From contig OMYA01000004.1 of NCBI GenBank assembly GCA_900315175.1, positions 62,001 through 126,000 on the forward strand: DNA of 64,000 nt. The letters are read 5' to 3'. This DNA is from an uncultured Bacteroidales bacterium. GTDB taxonomy: Bacteria; Bacteroidota; Bacteroidia; Bacteroidales; F082. Each line of letters begins with the position of its first letter. Positions within the stretch are counted from its first letter, which is position 1. Under the pieces are notes generated by a model. That model did not search any database, was not told the origin of the DNA, and worked only from the letters and a program-made list of their open reading frames with translations. Shown here one piece after another: positions 17,129 through 26,423 of the stretch. The position numbers and the translations under genes are program-made.

Positions 17129-18814
17129 TCAGTCTACATTATCGTGAAGGAATGAGTTTTCCTCGCGCAGTCCCGATCCTTTATCGACCGAGTAATGCGA
17201 CATCTCGTCGTCTTTCTTTTCGATGTTCATACCCATGCGTGCGTATGCCGGGATGTTTTCTAAGTTTTCGAGGTTCGACTGGCTTCTGAAGTCAGTGTTG
17301 AACGACATGAAACGTTGGCGGCGGAGTATCTCTTTTTGGTCGAGCTGTTTGGTCTGAGCCGGTTTTGTCACGGTTTTCACTGCTGTAGCCTGATTGTCGG
17401 ACATGTTCTTAAATCCTGGGACATCGATATCGTCATCATCAGAAGTGAAAGGGTTGTCGAATCTTTTCACCGATGGTGCAGACGTCATGTTGTCGTTTGA
17501 TGTCTCGGTGCCGACTCTCTTCACGAAGATACCGCTTCCGCTGTCATTGCTGTAATCCTCGTCATCATCTTTTTTCTTAGCCTTCGCGTTATTATCTTCT
17601 TCGTCATAGAGTTCATAACGTTTCTTCGGATGAGGTGCTGCGGGGGTTTCCTGACTTTCCTGTTTTGGTTCAGCAGTTTGCTGAGACTTCACACCTTCGT
17701 GTTTTATTATCACTTTTATCTCTTCCTCTGCAGGTTTTCCTTCTTCCACGTCATCGAAATCCAATCTGACGGGAGGTCTGACGATTTCTCTCTTAGGATC
17801 TTTGAGTTTATTGTCGGCAAAGGTATGTATTTTCGGCTCTTCGTCCTTGTCTTCATCTTCGCCGAAGCCTGTTGCTATCAAGGTTACGCGCAGACCGTTA
17901 TCGAGCGACATATCTTCGCCGTTGCCCCAGATAATCTCTGACACCTTGCCGGTTGCTTCCTGGACGTATTCGTTAATCTCAGTCACCTCGTCGAGCCTTA
18001 CTTCTTCAGTTCCTGACGTGATATAAACAAGGATATTTTTCGCTCCGGTGATGTCTGAGTCGTCGAGAAGCGGTGAATGTACGGCTTCTTCCACGGCGCG
18101 CAAGGCTCTATCCTCGCCCACTGCATAGCCTGAGCCCATGATAGCCTTGCCGCTATTGCGCATGACGTTGTTAACATCTTCGAAGTCGACGTTGACGTAG
18201 CCTGTCACGGTGATGATTTCGGCGATGCCTTTAGCGGCGATCTTCAACACGTCGTCGGCCTTCTTGAAGGCCTCTGTGAGTTTCATGTTTCCATATTCCT
18301 CACGCAGTTTGTCGTTGCTGATGACGAGCAGGGCGTCGACATTCTTGCGCAGTTCGGCTATACCTTCCAATGCCTGTTGCTGACGGCGTTTGCCTTCGAA
18401 GCTGAACGGCAGTGTGACGATACCGACGGTGAGAACGCCCAGTTCGCGTGCTATCCTTGCCACCACAGGTGCGGCTCCTGTGCCTGTACCGCCGCCCATA
18501 CCGGCTGTGATAAACAGCATCTTGGTCTCACCTTCCAGCACCTCGCGTATCTTTTCCTCAGTCTGTTCGGCTGCCTTACGGCCCTCCGCCGGGACGTTAC
18601 CGGCTCCCAATGCGTGGTCACCGATGTGCAGTTTGTTCTCGACAGGACTCTTCTGCAAAGCCTGGTCGTCAGTGTTGCAAAGTATGAAGTCAACACCGGT
18701 AATACCTTCCGAAAACATGTGCGTGACAGCATTGCTGCCGCCTCCGCCGACACCCATCACCTTGATGATGTTGGGTTTTTCTTCCGGCACGTCAAATCTT
18801 ACTAAATCAGTCAT
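17129..18814 (-). CDS. ftsZ: Cell division GTPase FtsZ
   Basis: A 561-residue tubulin homologue that forms the Z ring. The tubulin signature GGGTGTG is near residue 108, the nucleotide-binding GVGGGGSNAV near 21, and the T7-loop NVDFEDV near residue 209. The GTPase core ends near residue 325. A long variable linker of about 190 residues follows, rich in Lys, Asp and Glu, before the conserved Bacteroidota C-terminal peptide ENSFLHDNVD that should bind FtsA. It follows ftsA by 11 bases. Confidence 0.97.
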   Translation of the reverse strand: MTDLVRFDVPEEKPNIIKVMGVGGGGSNAVTHMFSEGITGVDFILCNTDDQALQKSPVENKLHIGDHALGAGNVPAEGRKAAEQTEEKIREVLEGETKMLFITAGMGGGTGTGAAPVVARIARELGVLTVGIVTLPFSFEGKRRQQQALEGIAELRKNVDALLVISNDKLREEYGNMKLTEAFKKADDVLKIAAKGIAEIITVTGYVNVDFEDVNNVMRNSGKAIMGSGYAVGEDRALRAVEEAVHSPLLDDSDITGAKNILVYITSGTEEVRLDEVTEINEYVQEATGKVSEIIWGNGEDMSLDNGLRVTLIATGFGEDEDKDEEPKIHTFADNKLKDPKREIVRPPVRLDFDDVEEGKPAEEEIKVIIKHEGVKSQQTAEPKQESQETPAAPHPKKRYELYDEEDNNAKAKKKDDDEDYSNDSGSGIFVKRVGTETSNDNMTSAPSVKRFDNPFTSDDDDIDVPGFKNMSDNQATAVKTVTKPAQTKQLDQKEILRRQRFMSFNTDFRSQSNLENLENIPAYARMGMNIEKKDDEMSHYSVDKGSGLREENSFLHDNVD

Positions 18815-18825
18815 TTTATATTGTT

Positions 18826-20193
18826 TTAGTTATCAAGATTTTCATTATCAATCTCATCGTCCTTGAGGAATTTTCCGGCGAATGTCGTGATGATTGACTG
18901 TCCCCAGCGGCGGAACAGTCCGCCTTCTTTGTTTCCACCTGTAGCGGCATCGTCATTGTGTTTAGGCTCCTCTGTATCCATCACGAAAACTCTCTTCTCG
19001 CCGTTTTTCTCAATGACTTGGCCGTGTTTCAAGGCGTTCTCATAGCGGGCGATACCTTCGATGACGAGACCGACACCTGTTGAATACATCGGGCTTGCGA
19101 GCTCCTCAGCTGTATCGTTGGCGAGATATTCGTTCGGGTAGCCGATACGCACGTCGAGACCAGTCTTGAATGCCGCCAGCTGTTGGATATGCTTCATCAT
19201 AGCACCGCCACCTGTGAGAACGATGCCCGCGATGAGCTTATGCTCGCTGTTGACCTTCTGAATCTCGTTGTTCACTATGTCGAAGATCTCGCTGAGACGG
19301 GCCTGGATGATAGATGCCAAGGTTTTGAACGATATCTCTTTAGGCTCTCTGCCTCTTATGCCTGGAATCGACACCACCTCGTCGTCACGGTTCTCGCTTG
19401 CCACCGCCGAGCCGAACTTCACCTTGATCTCTTCAGCGTGCTTCTTGATGATGGAACAGCCCTGACGGATGTCTTCGGTGATGACATTTCCTCCAAAAGG
19501 TATAACGGCGGTATGGTAGATGATATTGTCATAGAAAATAGCAATATCTGTCGTACCGCCGCCGATATCGACGAGTGCCACACCTGCTTCTTTCTCATCT
19601 TCGCCAAGCACTGCCTCTGCCGAAGCGATAGGCTCAAGTATCATGTGCTCCATCTCCAGCCCTGCCTGCTTGATGCAAGTAACGATATTGCGTGCTGCCG
19701 CCACCTGCCCTATAATGACATGGAAGTTAGCCTCGAGCTTGCTGCCCAGCATGCCTTTAGGATGACGGATGCCCATCTCGTCGTCAACGATATACTCCTG
19801 CGGGATGACATCGATAATCTCCTCGCCCGGTGTCATGCCGAGTTTGAATACATCCTGGCGCAGTTTGTCGATTTCTTCCTCTGTAATCTCCACATTAGGG
19901 TTGTCGCGCATCAACACGCCACGATGCTGCACACTCCTGATATGATGGCCGGCAATACCGACATTAACTGTCTTAATATCAACGTTCGACTGCTCCGATG
20001 CCATATCAACAGCTCTGCGGATAGCGTTGACGGTCTCCTCAATATTGAAAACCATACCGCGTTTAACACCAGTCGACTCCGTTTTTCCATAACCACGGAT
20101 GACTATCTTACCATTCTCAACTTTTTCGCCGACGAAGCAGGCGATTTTTGTAGTGCCGATATCAAGGCCTACGATGTACACAGGATTACTCAT
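18826..20193 (-). CDS. ftsA: Cell division protein FtsA
   Basis: A 455-residue actin-like ATPase that ties FtsZ to the membrane. Actin-family blocks are VGLDIGTTKIACFVGE near residue 8, ALVDIGGGTTDIAIF near 205 and IVLTGGGAMM near 332. The C-terminus carries RRWGQSIITTFAGKFLKDD, an amphipathic segment suited to membrane targeting. Its ATG shares one base with the ftsQ stop (TAATG), so translation is likely coupled. Confidence 0.96.
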   Translation of the reverse strand: MSNPVYIVGLDIGTTKIACFVGEKVENGKIVIRGYGKTESTGVKRGMVFNIEETVNAIRRAVDMASEQSNVDIKTVNVGIAGHHIRSVQHRGVLMRDNPNVEITEEEIDKLRQDVFKLGMTPGEEIIDVIPQEYIVDDEMGIRHPKGMLGSKLEANFHVIIGQVAAARNIVTCIKQAGLEMEHMILEPIASAEAVLGEDEKEAGVALVDIGGGTTDIAIFYDNIIYHTAVIPFGGNVITEDIRQGCSIIKKHAEEIKVKFGSAVASENRDDEVVSIPGIRGREPKEISFKTLASIIQARLSEIFDIVNNEIQKVNSEHKLIAGIVLTGGGAMMKHIQQLAAFKTGLDVRIGYPNEYLANDTAEELASPMYSTGVGLVIEGIARYENALKHGQVIEKNGEKRVFVMDTEEPKHNDDAATGGNKEGGLFRRWGQSIITTFAGKFLKDDEIDNENLDN

Positions 20194-20933
20194 TATTTCT
20201 TAGTTTTATTTCTCGTACAAACAACTTGATTATCAAAATTGAAATTTATCTTGCTGTAGTTCTTCAACTCTGGAGAACCTTGCATCTGTTCAAAGAAATA
20301 CTGCATATTCTGCAATTTCGCGTCAGTATTTTCGCCATCGCCGAGCACAACCTTCAAATCAACATTGTTCATCACGAGCTCGTAATTCCTTCCGTCGTAA
20401 TAAACCTGCTTGACGCAACATTTTGAATATGAGTTATTTAGAACGCTTTTCATAACCATAAAGACTTGTGGTATATCGTTTTTCGTGATATTCCCGCTGC
20501 CTATCAGCATATGCGACAAAAAGCCAAATCTTTCAGGATAAACGTTGCCATCCTCATCAAGATAAACCGAGTGGCCGTCTTTTAAAAACACACGCATAAT
20601 CGGCTGACATTCAATGATATTCACCACCATCACTTCATCGAAAGTGATATTGGCGTCGGTATAAACAGCCCATGGTATCGACTTGATGTAGTTTCTCACG
20701 CTATCGACAGGAATCATGGTAATATCGGTGTTATGCACTGTATCGCAGATATTCATAATCTTACGATATACAACGTTTTTATCGATAAAACCATGTTCGT
20801 TTGCGCTGATGAGATTCAGTTCGACGCCTTTTAACGGATGAGCCACATGTTCCTTATGGGTAAAATACCAAAGGCAGGCAATCGCAGCGACTGTCAGAAC
20901 CCAACCTGATATTTTAAGGAACTTATTCATCAT
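20193..20933 (-). CDS. ftsQ: Cell division protein FtsQ
   Basis: A 246-residue bitopic division protein. A single membrane segment lies at about residues 7-24, followed by a POTRA-like region (ELNLISANEHGFIDKNVVYRKI) and a beta domain with PWAVYTDANITFDEVMVVNI. Sequence identity within the family is low, so the call rests on length, topology and its place between murC and ftsA. Start and stop overlap the neighbours by ATGA (murC) and TAATG (ftsA). Confidence 0.88.
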   Translation of the reverse strand: MMNKFLKISGWVLTVAAIACLWYFTHKEHVAHPLKGVELNLISANEHGFIDKNVVYRKIMNICDTVHNTDITMIPVDSVRNYIKSIPWAVYTDANITFDEVMVVNIIECQPIMRVFLKDGHSVYLDEDGNVYPERFGFLSHMLIGSGNITKNDIPQVFMVMKSVLNNSYSKCCVKQVYYDGRNYELVMNNVDLKVVLGDGENTDAKLQNMQYFFEQMQGSPELKNYSKINFNFDNQVVCTRNKTKK

Positions 20934-22294
20934 TTTAACAACTTTTCAATCTGTGGCACAAAGCGGTCGATATCGCCCGCACCCACTGTCATAACTAACT
21001 CAGGATCAATATCCTTTATTGTATTCAGCAACTCTTCTTTCGGGCACAGCATCTTGTTTTTTGATGTTATTTTCTTGAGAAGGGCCGACGATGTCACCCC
21101 ATCTATCGGGAGTTCGCGAGCTGGATAGATGTCGAGCAGTATCACTCTGTCGGCGAGTGAAAGGCTTTCGGCGAAACCATCCATGAAATCGCGTGTCCTG
21201 GTGAAGAGATGCGGTTGGAAAACCACCGTCAGCTCTTTGTCAGGATACACATTACGTGCCGCCAGCAAAGCCGCTTTTATCTCCTCCGGATGATGCGCGT
21301 AGTCGTCGATATAAATATGTTTATCATCTTTAACTCTGATATCGAAACGACGCTGCACACCTTTGAACGTGGCAACACCTTCTCTGATATCCTCTTCACT
21401 CACGCCAAGATATGAGCACATGACGATTGCGGCGAGGGCGTTTTGGACGTTGTGAAGGCCGTAGAGGGACATCTTAATCTCTCGCAGATTACACAGATTT
21501 GCACAGATTCTTTTATGTTCTTCCTCTAGTCTTTCGTCATTGATTTTTACGTCGAAACAAGTTTCACCGTCAATCACATTGATATTTTGTGCAGTGACAT
21601 CAGCATTTTCCAAGCCGTAAGTGACGTGTTTCTTCTTTGTCTTTATTGGCAGATTTGCGTGATATATCACCAGACCTTCGTCAGACGTCTTGTTCACAAA
21701 TTCATTGAAGCTGTCAACGAGGTGCTGGTAATCGCCGTAGATATCGAGATGGTCGGCATCGATAGACGTCACAATGCTGACGAATGGTGAGAGTTTCAGG
21801 AATGAGTGGTCGTATTCGTCGGCTTCCATCACCACGAGTTCGTCCTTGTCCTCGCCTATCACCACGTTGCTGTCGATGTTACGTGCTATTCCGCCAATAA
21901 ATGCTGACAGTTTCTTTTCTGCTGTCATCAGGATATGTGTCACGAGGGCTGTTGTGGTTGTCTTGCCGTGTGTGCCAGCTATTGTGAGGGCTTTGTGCTG
22001 TTCCGACAGCATCCCGAGCACCTCGGCGCGTTTCAAAATTCTGGCACCTTTGCCACGCAGATAATTCAGTTCCAATGAGTTAGCTGGTATAGCAGGTGTC
22101 AGCACGACAAATTCTATATTCTCCGGGATAAGGTTTGGGTCATCGGCATAATGAATGCTGATGCCTTCGTCTTCAAGACGATGCGTCAATGGCGATGGAG
22201 TACGGTCATAGCCCGCTACTTCATAGCCCTTAGCTTTGAAATATCTCGCCAAGGCACTCATTCCGATACCACCTATTCCTAAGAAATACAACAT
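20930..22294 (-). CDS. murC: UDP-N-acetylmuramate--L-alanine ligase
   Basis: A 454-residue ligase adding L-Ala to UDP-MurNAc. The N-terminal FLGIGGIGMSALA binds UDP, AGTHGKTTTTALV near residue 107 is the ATP loop, and YDHSFLKLSP near residue 164 and GLHNVQNALAA mark the central domain. The C-terminal domain carries DDYAHHPEEIKAAL. Just before GLHNVQNALAA, the protein has an extra segment of about 17 residues (HKRICANLCNLREI) whose DNA looks like a dispersed intergenic repeat. The 5' end overlaps murG by 16 bp. Confidence 0.95.
   Translation of the reverse strand: MLYFLGIGGIGMSALARYFKAKGYEVAGYDRTPSPLTHRLEDEGISIHYADDPNLIPENIEFVVLTPAIPANSLELNYLRGKGARILKRAEVLGMLSEQHKALTIAGTHGKTTTTALVTHILMTAEKKLSAFIGGIARNIDSNVVIGEDKDELVVMEADEYDHSFLKLSPFVSIVTSIDADHLDIYGDYQHLVDSFNEFVNKTSDEGLVIYHANLPIKTKKKHVTYGLENADVTAQNINVIDGETCFDVKINDERLEEEHKRICANLCNLREIKMSLYGLHNVQNALAAIVMCSYLGVSEEDIREGVATFKGVQRRFDIRVKDDKHIYIDDYAHHPEEIKAALLAARNVYPDKELTVVFQPHLFTRTRDFMDGFAESLSLADRVILLDIYPARELPIDGVTSSALLKKITSKNKMLCPKEELLNTIKDIDPELVMTVGAGDIDRFVPQIEKLLK
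21478..21510. repeat. Intergenic-type repeat embedded in murC
   Basis: On the minus strand this reads AGAATCTGTGCAAATCTGTG then TAATCTGCGAGAGA: three near-copies of AATCTGTG/AATCTGCG at 11-12-base spacing. Similar direct repeats occur between genes in many Bacteroidota. Here it is translated in frame. Confidence 0.55.
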
Positions 22295-23406
22295 ACCTTA
22301 TCTATTTCATTAACAACATCTTCCACTGCATTTGGTCTTGCAAATTTAGCAATATTTTTTTGCATTTCGCAAATTTTTTCTTCATCTTTCAACAATTCGA
22401 AGACTGTTGGCAGGAGTTTCTCCGATGTTTCGTCGTTTTTGACCATTATTGCGGCGTTTTTGTCGACGAGACTTTGAGCGTTCTTGGTTTGATGGTCTTC
22501 TGCCGCTGTAGGAAGCGGGACGAACACCACGGCTTTTTTCACCAGTGAGAGTTCGGATATCGACATAGCGCCAGCTCTTGATATCACCACGTCGGCGCAA
22601 GCGTATGCGAGGTCCATCCTGTCGATGAACACCGTCGGCTTCACCTTGTCTTCAAGTCCGAGTGCGGCTATCTCATTCTGAGCCTGTTCGATATAATGTT
22701 TGCCTGTCTGCCAAATCATCTGACAATCGGTATCTTTGAACATCGCGAGCTTTGCCGAGATGCCTTTGTTGATGCCGAGGGCGCCCTGGCTGCCTCCGAC
22801 AAGAAGGATTATCGGTTTCTGTGGGTCGAGGCCGAAGAACCGTGCGCCTTCATCGTGTTTGCCGTCTGTCGACACCACGTTGTTTCTCAACGGGTTACCG
22901 GTCAAAACGATTTTATCTTTCGGGAACCATTTCTCCATGTTCTCGTATGCGACGCAGATCTTGGCGGCTTTAGGGGCCACGATTTTGTTTGTGACGCCTG
23001 GGAAGGAGTTTTGTTCCTGTATGATAACGGGGATTCCGAGGGAGGTGGCCTTTCGCATCGTTGGTCCGCTGGCGAATCCGCCGACGCCGACCACAGCATC
23101 AGGTTGGAATCTCTTCAAGATTTTCTTAGCCTTACAGAGGCTGCTCACCAGCTTGAACGGGAAGCTCAGGTTGTCGAGTGACAGCTCGCGTTTGAAGCCG
23201 CTTATCCACAGTCCTTCAATAGGATAGCCTGCCTGAGGCACCCTTTCCATCTCCATCCTGCCTTTTGCTCCGACGAACAATATTTCGGCATCCGGATGAC
23301 GGCGTTTGAAAGCGTCGGCAATAGCTATAGCCGGAAAGATATGTCCGCCTGTGCCACCGCCGCTAACTATCAGCCTCGGCGACTTCGATTTCTGCGTCTC
23401 TTTCAT
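22279..23406 (-). CDS. murG: Lipid II synthase: UDP-GlcNAc transferase MurG
   Basis: A 375-residue GT-B glycosyltransferase that adds GlcNAc to lipid I at the inner face of the membrane. The N-terminal VSGGGTGGHIFPA loop contacts lipid I phosphate; VGVGGFASGP and IIQEQNSFPGVTN are conserved, and the donor site includes LVGGSQGALGIN and SRAGAMSISELSL. It overlaps ftsW by 44 bp upstream and murC by 16 bp downstream, a tightly packed operon. Confidence 0.96.
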   Translation of the reverse strand: MKETQKSKSPRLIVSGGGTGGHIFPAIAIADAFKRRHPDAEILFVGAKGRMEMERVPQAGYPIEGLWISGFKRELSLDNLSFPFKLVSSLCKAKKILKRFQPDAVVGVGGFASGPTMRKATSLGIPVIIQEQNSFPGVTNKIVAPKAAKICVAYENMEKWFPKDKIVLTGNPLRNNVVSTDGKHDEGARFFGLDPQKPIILLVGGSQGALGINKGISAKLAMFKDTDCQMIWQTGKHYIEQAQNEIAALGLEDKVKPTVFIDRMDLAYACADVVISRAGAMSISELSLVKKAVVFVPLPTAAEDHQTKNAQSLVDKNAAIMVKNDETSEKLLPTVFELLKDEEKICEMQKNIAKFARPNAVEDVVNEIDKVCCIS

Positions 23407-24565
23407 CGTTATTAGCTTTGTTTATTTCTCGTGTAACACTAATTATTATTCCTATTGAAATTCCTGTAAACAGCAGCGATGTGCCGCCCATGCTGATGAA
23501 TGGCAGCGGCTGTCCTGTCACTGGGAACAAGCCCACGGCGACGCCCATGTTCACCATAGCCTGCATCACGAGGCTGAAGGCAAGGCCCATGGCAAGCAAT
23601 CCTCCGAACGACTGCGGCGCCCTCAGTATTATTCGCGTCGCCCTATAAAGCAAAATCAGGTATAGAGCCAACACAAAGACTCCTCCTATCAGCCCGTATT
23701 CCTCCAAAATGATGGCATAGATAAAATCTGAATAAGGATGCGGGAGCACATTACGCTGAGTGCTCTTGCCAGGCGACTTGCCAATCAACCCGCCGCCAGC
23801 TACAGCTATCTTCGACTGCATCACCTGGAAGTTCGCGGTGTCGTCAGCCTCCACCTCGCTGCTGCCGAAGAAACGTTCGATACGGTTGACCCATGTGGCG
23901 CTTCGGTTGTCTTTCGCGAAAGCGAAGGACACAAGCATGAATATTCCGCCTGCCAGCATGATAATTCCAATGAATCCGAAGATATATTTCATCTTTACCT
24001 TACTCAAAAACATCATCACGATACAGGTCGCGAAAAGCATTGCGGCCGTCGAGAAATTCTCCGGGAAGATGAGTCCCACGATGACAAGTATCGGGAGCAT
24101 CACCCTGATGCCGAGCTCTTTGAAGTCATTCAGCTCGTCACGACGCAGCGTCAGCACTCTGGCGAGGAATCCGATGAGAGCTATCTTTGCCAAATCTGAA
24201 GTCTGGAATGTCACGCCGGCGATGCCGATGACACGCTGGGCATGATTGAGGTTCTTACCGAAGAACAGGGTGTAAATCAGCAACGGGATGGCAATCCAGA
24301 AAAGGAGAAGCAACAGCCTGGAATACTTCTTATAATTGATGCGCGACGCACCAAACATGCATGCCAGACCGAGAAGCAGCATCACTGCATGACGCAGCAA
24401 CACAAAGGCATTGTTGCCGTTGTAGCTTCTGTTGGCCACCGACTCCGAGGCGCTGTACACAGTGAGCAGCGAGATGAAGGTGAGGATAGCCACCACCACC
24501 CAGATCACCTTGTCGCCTTGGAACAGGTTCCTCGTTCTTTCCGCAACCGTTTCTTTATCTATCAT
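23363..24565 (-). CDS. ftsW: Septal peptidoglycan polymerase FtsW (SEDS family)
   Basis: A 400-residue SEDS protein with about ten membrane spans. SEDS polymerases build septal glycan strands with a partner class B PBP, here ftsI upstream. Visible blocks are SLLTVYSASES near residue 33, FGASRINYKKYS near residue 78, the large loop region with VAGGGLIGKSPGKS then PHPYSDFIYAIILEEYGLIGG (the conserved Asp-containing loop), and GQPLPFISMGGTSLL near residue 350. It sits between the murD remnant, three bases away, and murG. Confidence 0.95.
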   Translation of the reverse strand: MIDKETVAERTRNLFQGDKVIWVVVAILTFISLLTVYSASESVANRSYNGNNAFVLLRHAVMLLLGLACMFGASRINYKKYSRLLLLLFWIAIPLLIYTLFFGKNLNHAQRVIGIAGVTFQTSDLAKIALIGFLARVLTLRRDELNDFKELGIRVMLPILVIVGLIFPENFSTAAMLFATCIVMMFLSKVKMKYIFGFIGIIMLAGGIFMLVSFAFAKDNRSATWVNRIERFFGSSEVEADDTANFQVMQSKIAVAGGGLIGKSPGKSTQRNVLPHPYSDFIYAIILEEYGLIGGVFVLALYLILLYRATRIILRAPQSFGGLLAMGLAFSLVMQAMVNMGVAVGLFPVTGQPLPFISMGGTSLLFTGISIGIIISVTREINKANNDERDAEIEVAEADS

Positions 24566-24568
24566 AGT

Positions 24569-25099
24569 TTAATCCTTTGCCATTTTGACAAAAACTTTTT
24601 CCATTTTGGTGACATCAGCGTCCTCCACTTCACAACCTGGAGAGAACAAGATGTTATAACCTGATATAGCCTTCTCTTCCGCCATCTTCACGGCTTCCTC
24701 CATACTGTCAGCCGCCATCACGCCGTCACGGACGAGACATCCCAATGCCGAACGCATCGGCTCGATGTTGGCGCCTATGCATATTATCGACTTAACATGT
24801 TGGCGCACAACGGGAATCATATCTTCATAGTCCTCGTTTCCTGCCAAGGCGATCCACACTGTCGGTGCGCTGACGCTCTCAATCGAGAACCATGTCGCTG
24901 AGACGCTCTTTGCAGCGCTGTCGTTGATATATCGCACGCCGTTGCGCATTGCGACGAACTCGTTTCTGTGCTTGATATGCTCGCAATCAACGAAGCTGTT
25001 TTTCAAAGATTCTTTGCGGGCGTTGCAGATGTTATGGTTTATCGCAACCGTAAAGATCTCTTTTCTTCTACCTTGTTTTGCCAACTGTTCTAATGTCAT
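24569..25099 (-). CDS. murD: Truncated MurD: C-terminal ligase domain only
   Basis: An intact frame of only 176 residues; MurD normally has about 440-450. It aligns to the end of the central domain and the C-terminal domain: SLKNSFVDCEHIKHRNEFVAM resembles the SL..F.GVEHR..F region, and YINDSAAKSVSATWFSIES resembles YINDSKATN..AT..AL. The UDP-binding domain and the GTNGKTT ATP loop are absent. The signature Lys of NDSKATN is Ala here, and the SPACASFD.F block reads SPGCEVEDADV. The gene occupies murD's usual place between mraY, 32 bases away, and ftsW, three bases away. Ligase activity is not possible with this sequence alone. It may be a decaying gene or a repurposed domain. Confidence 0.8.
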   Translation of the reverse strand: MTLEQLAKQGRRKEIFTVAINHNICNARKESLKNSFVDCEHIKHRNEFVAMRNGVRYINDSAAKSVSATWFSIESVSAPTVWIALAGNEDYEDMIPVVRQHVKSIICIGANIEPMRSALGCLVRDGVMAADSMEEAVKMAEEKAISGYNILFSPGCEVEDADVTKMEKVFVKMAKD

Positions 25100-25131
25100 A
25101 GTAATTAAGTGTTATATGTTAAAAAAATCTG

Positions 25132-26412
25132 TTATCTAATCTTCAAAGTCAATATTGCAAATGCCACCAAAAAGATGGTGATGATCCAGAATCTGATGGT
25201 AATTTTCACCTCATGATACAGGTTTTTGGGGCCTTTATGAATCACCGTTGAACCCGGGTCAAGGCTGAGCACCTGGTCCATGGAAGTGCGGTAATGGTCA
25301 TGGATCGGGGTGCGTTTCCACACGCGCTGATGCACGCCTTTTCTCTTTCCTGCCTTGAAATATGCTCTTTGAATAATGACAGAGAAGCTCTCCACCAGGA
25401 AGACGCCGCACATTATTGGCAGCAGCAGTTCCTTATGGATGATGATAGCCGACACTGCTATGATGCCGCCGATGGTGAGGCTGCCGGTGTCGCCCATGAA
25501 CACCTGTGCCGGATAGGAGTTGAACCAAAGGAATCCTATCAGAGAGCCCACGAAAGCGGCAAGAAACACAGCCACTTCCTCACTGCCAGGTATGTACATT
25601 ATGTCAAGATACCCCGACAGCACCGCATTACTCGAGAGGTACGCGAGAATGCCTATGCCCAATCCGATGATTGCGGAGTTGCCCGCCGCCATGCCATCCA
25701 TGCCATCGTTGAGGTTCGAACCGTTGGAGACTGCAGCCACCACAAAAACTGTCAACAGCACAAAAAACACCCAGCCAGCCCAGTATTTATATGGCTCGCC
25801 CATAAAGTTGAAGATATCGGCGTAATTCAAGTTATGATTCTTGAAAAACGGTATCGTCGTCCGCGTCGACTTCACATCAGGACTCTTGATGACAACTTCT
25901 TTATTGTCTTCAATTCTTACATTAACCGTTTCGTTCATCACTACTTGTGGACTGAAACGCAGTGTCAGACCGACGATAAGTCCCAACAGAACCTGTCCGA
26001 AGATTTTATACCAGCCTTTCAAACCGTCTTTATTCTTCTTGAACGTCTTGATATAATCGTCGGCGAAGCCTATTCCGCCAAGGATAATCGTCGTCACGAG
26101 CATGAGGATCATGTAGATGTTGCCTATCTTTCCGAACAGCAGGCATGGCACCAGAATCGAAGAGATTATAATGATGCCGCCCATCGTCGGGACACCTTTC
26201 TTGTTAACGTTAAACGGGTCAACTTTTGCGTCGCGCTGGGTTTCAGAGATGTTGCGTCTCTTCATATAATCGATGAAGAAATTACCGAACCACACTGAAA
26301 TCACCAATGACACTATGATAGCGATGATTGCGCGCACTGTAACGTATTCAAGAACTCCGAAGCCCGGCAGGTTGAATCTTTCGCGAAGATAAGTGGCAAG
26401 ATAGTATAACAT
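25132..26412 (-). CDS. mraY: Phospho-N-acetylmuramoyl-pentapeptide transferase MraY
   Basis: A 426-residue integral membrane enzyme that makes lipid I from UDP-MurNAc-pentapeptide and undecaprenyl phosphate. Signatures are the catalytic Asp pair in GFADDYIKTFKKNKDGL near residue 114, NLNDGMDGMAAG near residue 235, and VFMGDTGSLTIGG near residue 306, with a KRKGVHQRVWKRTPIHDHYR loop near 357. The insertion between spans near residues 165-200 is usual for Bacteroidota. It lies 11 bases after murE. Confidence 0.97.
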   Translation of the reverse strand: MLYYLATYLRERFNLPGFGVLEYVTVRAIIAIIVSLVISVWFGNFFIDYMKRRNISETQRDAKVDPFNVNKKGVPTMGGIIIISSILVPCLLFGKIGNIYMILMLVTTIILGGIGFADDYIKTFKKNKDGLKGWYKIFGQVLLGLIVGLTLRFSPQVVMNETVNVRIEDNKEVVIKSPDVKSTRTTIPFFKNHNLNYADIFNFMGEPYKYWAGWVFFVLLTVFVVAAVSNGSNLNDGMDGMAAGNSAIIGLGIGILAYLSSNAVLSGYLDIMYIPGSEEVAVFLAAFVGSLIGFLWFNSYPAQVFMGDTGSLTIGGIIAVSAIIIHKELLLPIMCGVFLVESFSVIIQRAYFKAGKRKGVHQRVWKRTPIHDHYRTSMDQVLSLDPGSTVIHKGPKNLYHEVKITIRFWIITIFLVAFAILTLKIR

Positions 26413-26423
26413 ATTAAGACCTC

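Noticed and set aside
24569..26412. Missing MurD N-terminus hidden by a frameshift
   Set aside because: The upstream DNA is fully occupied by an intact mraY that ends 32 bases away, so there is no space for the lost domains.
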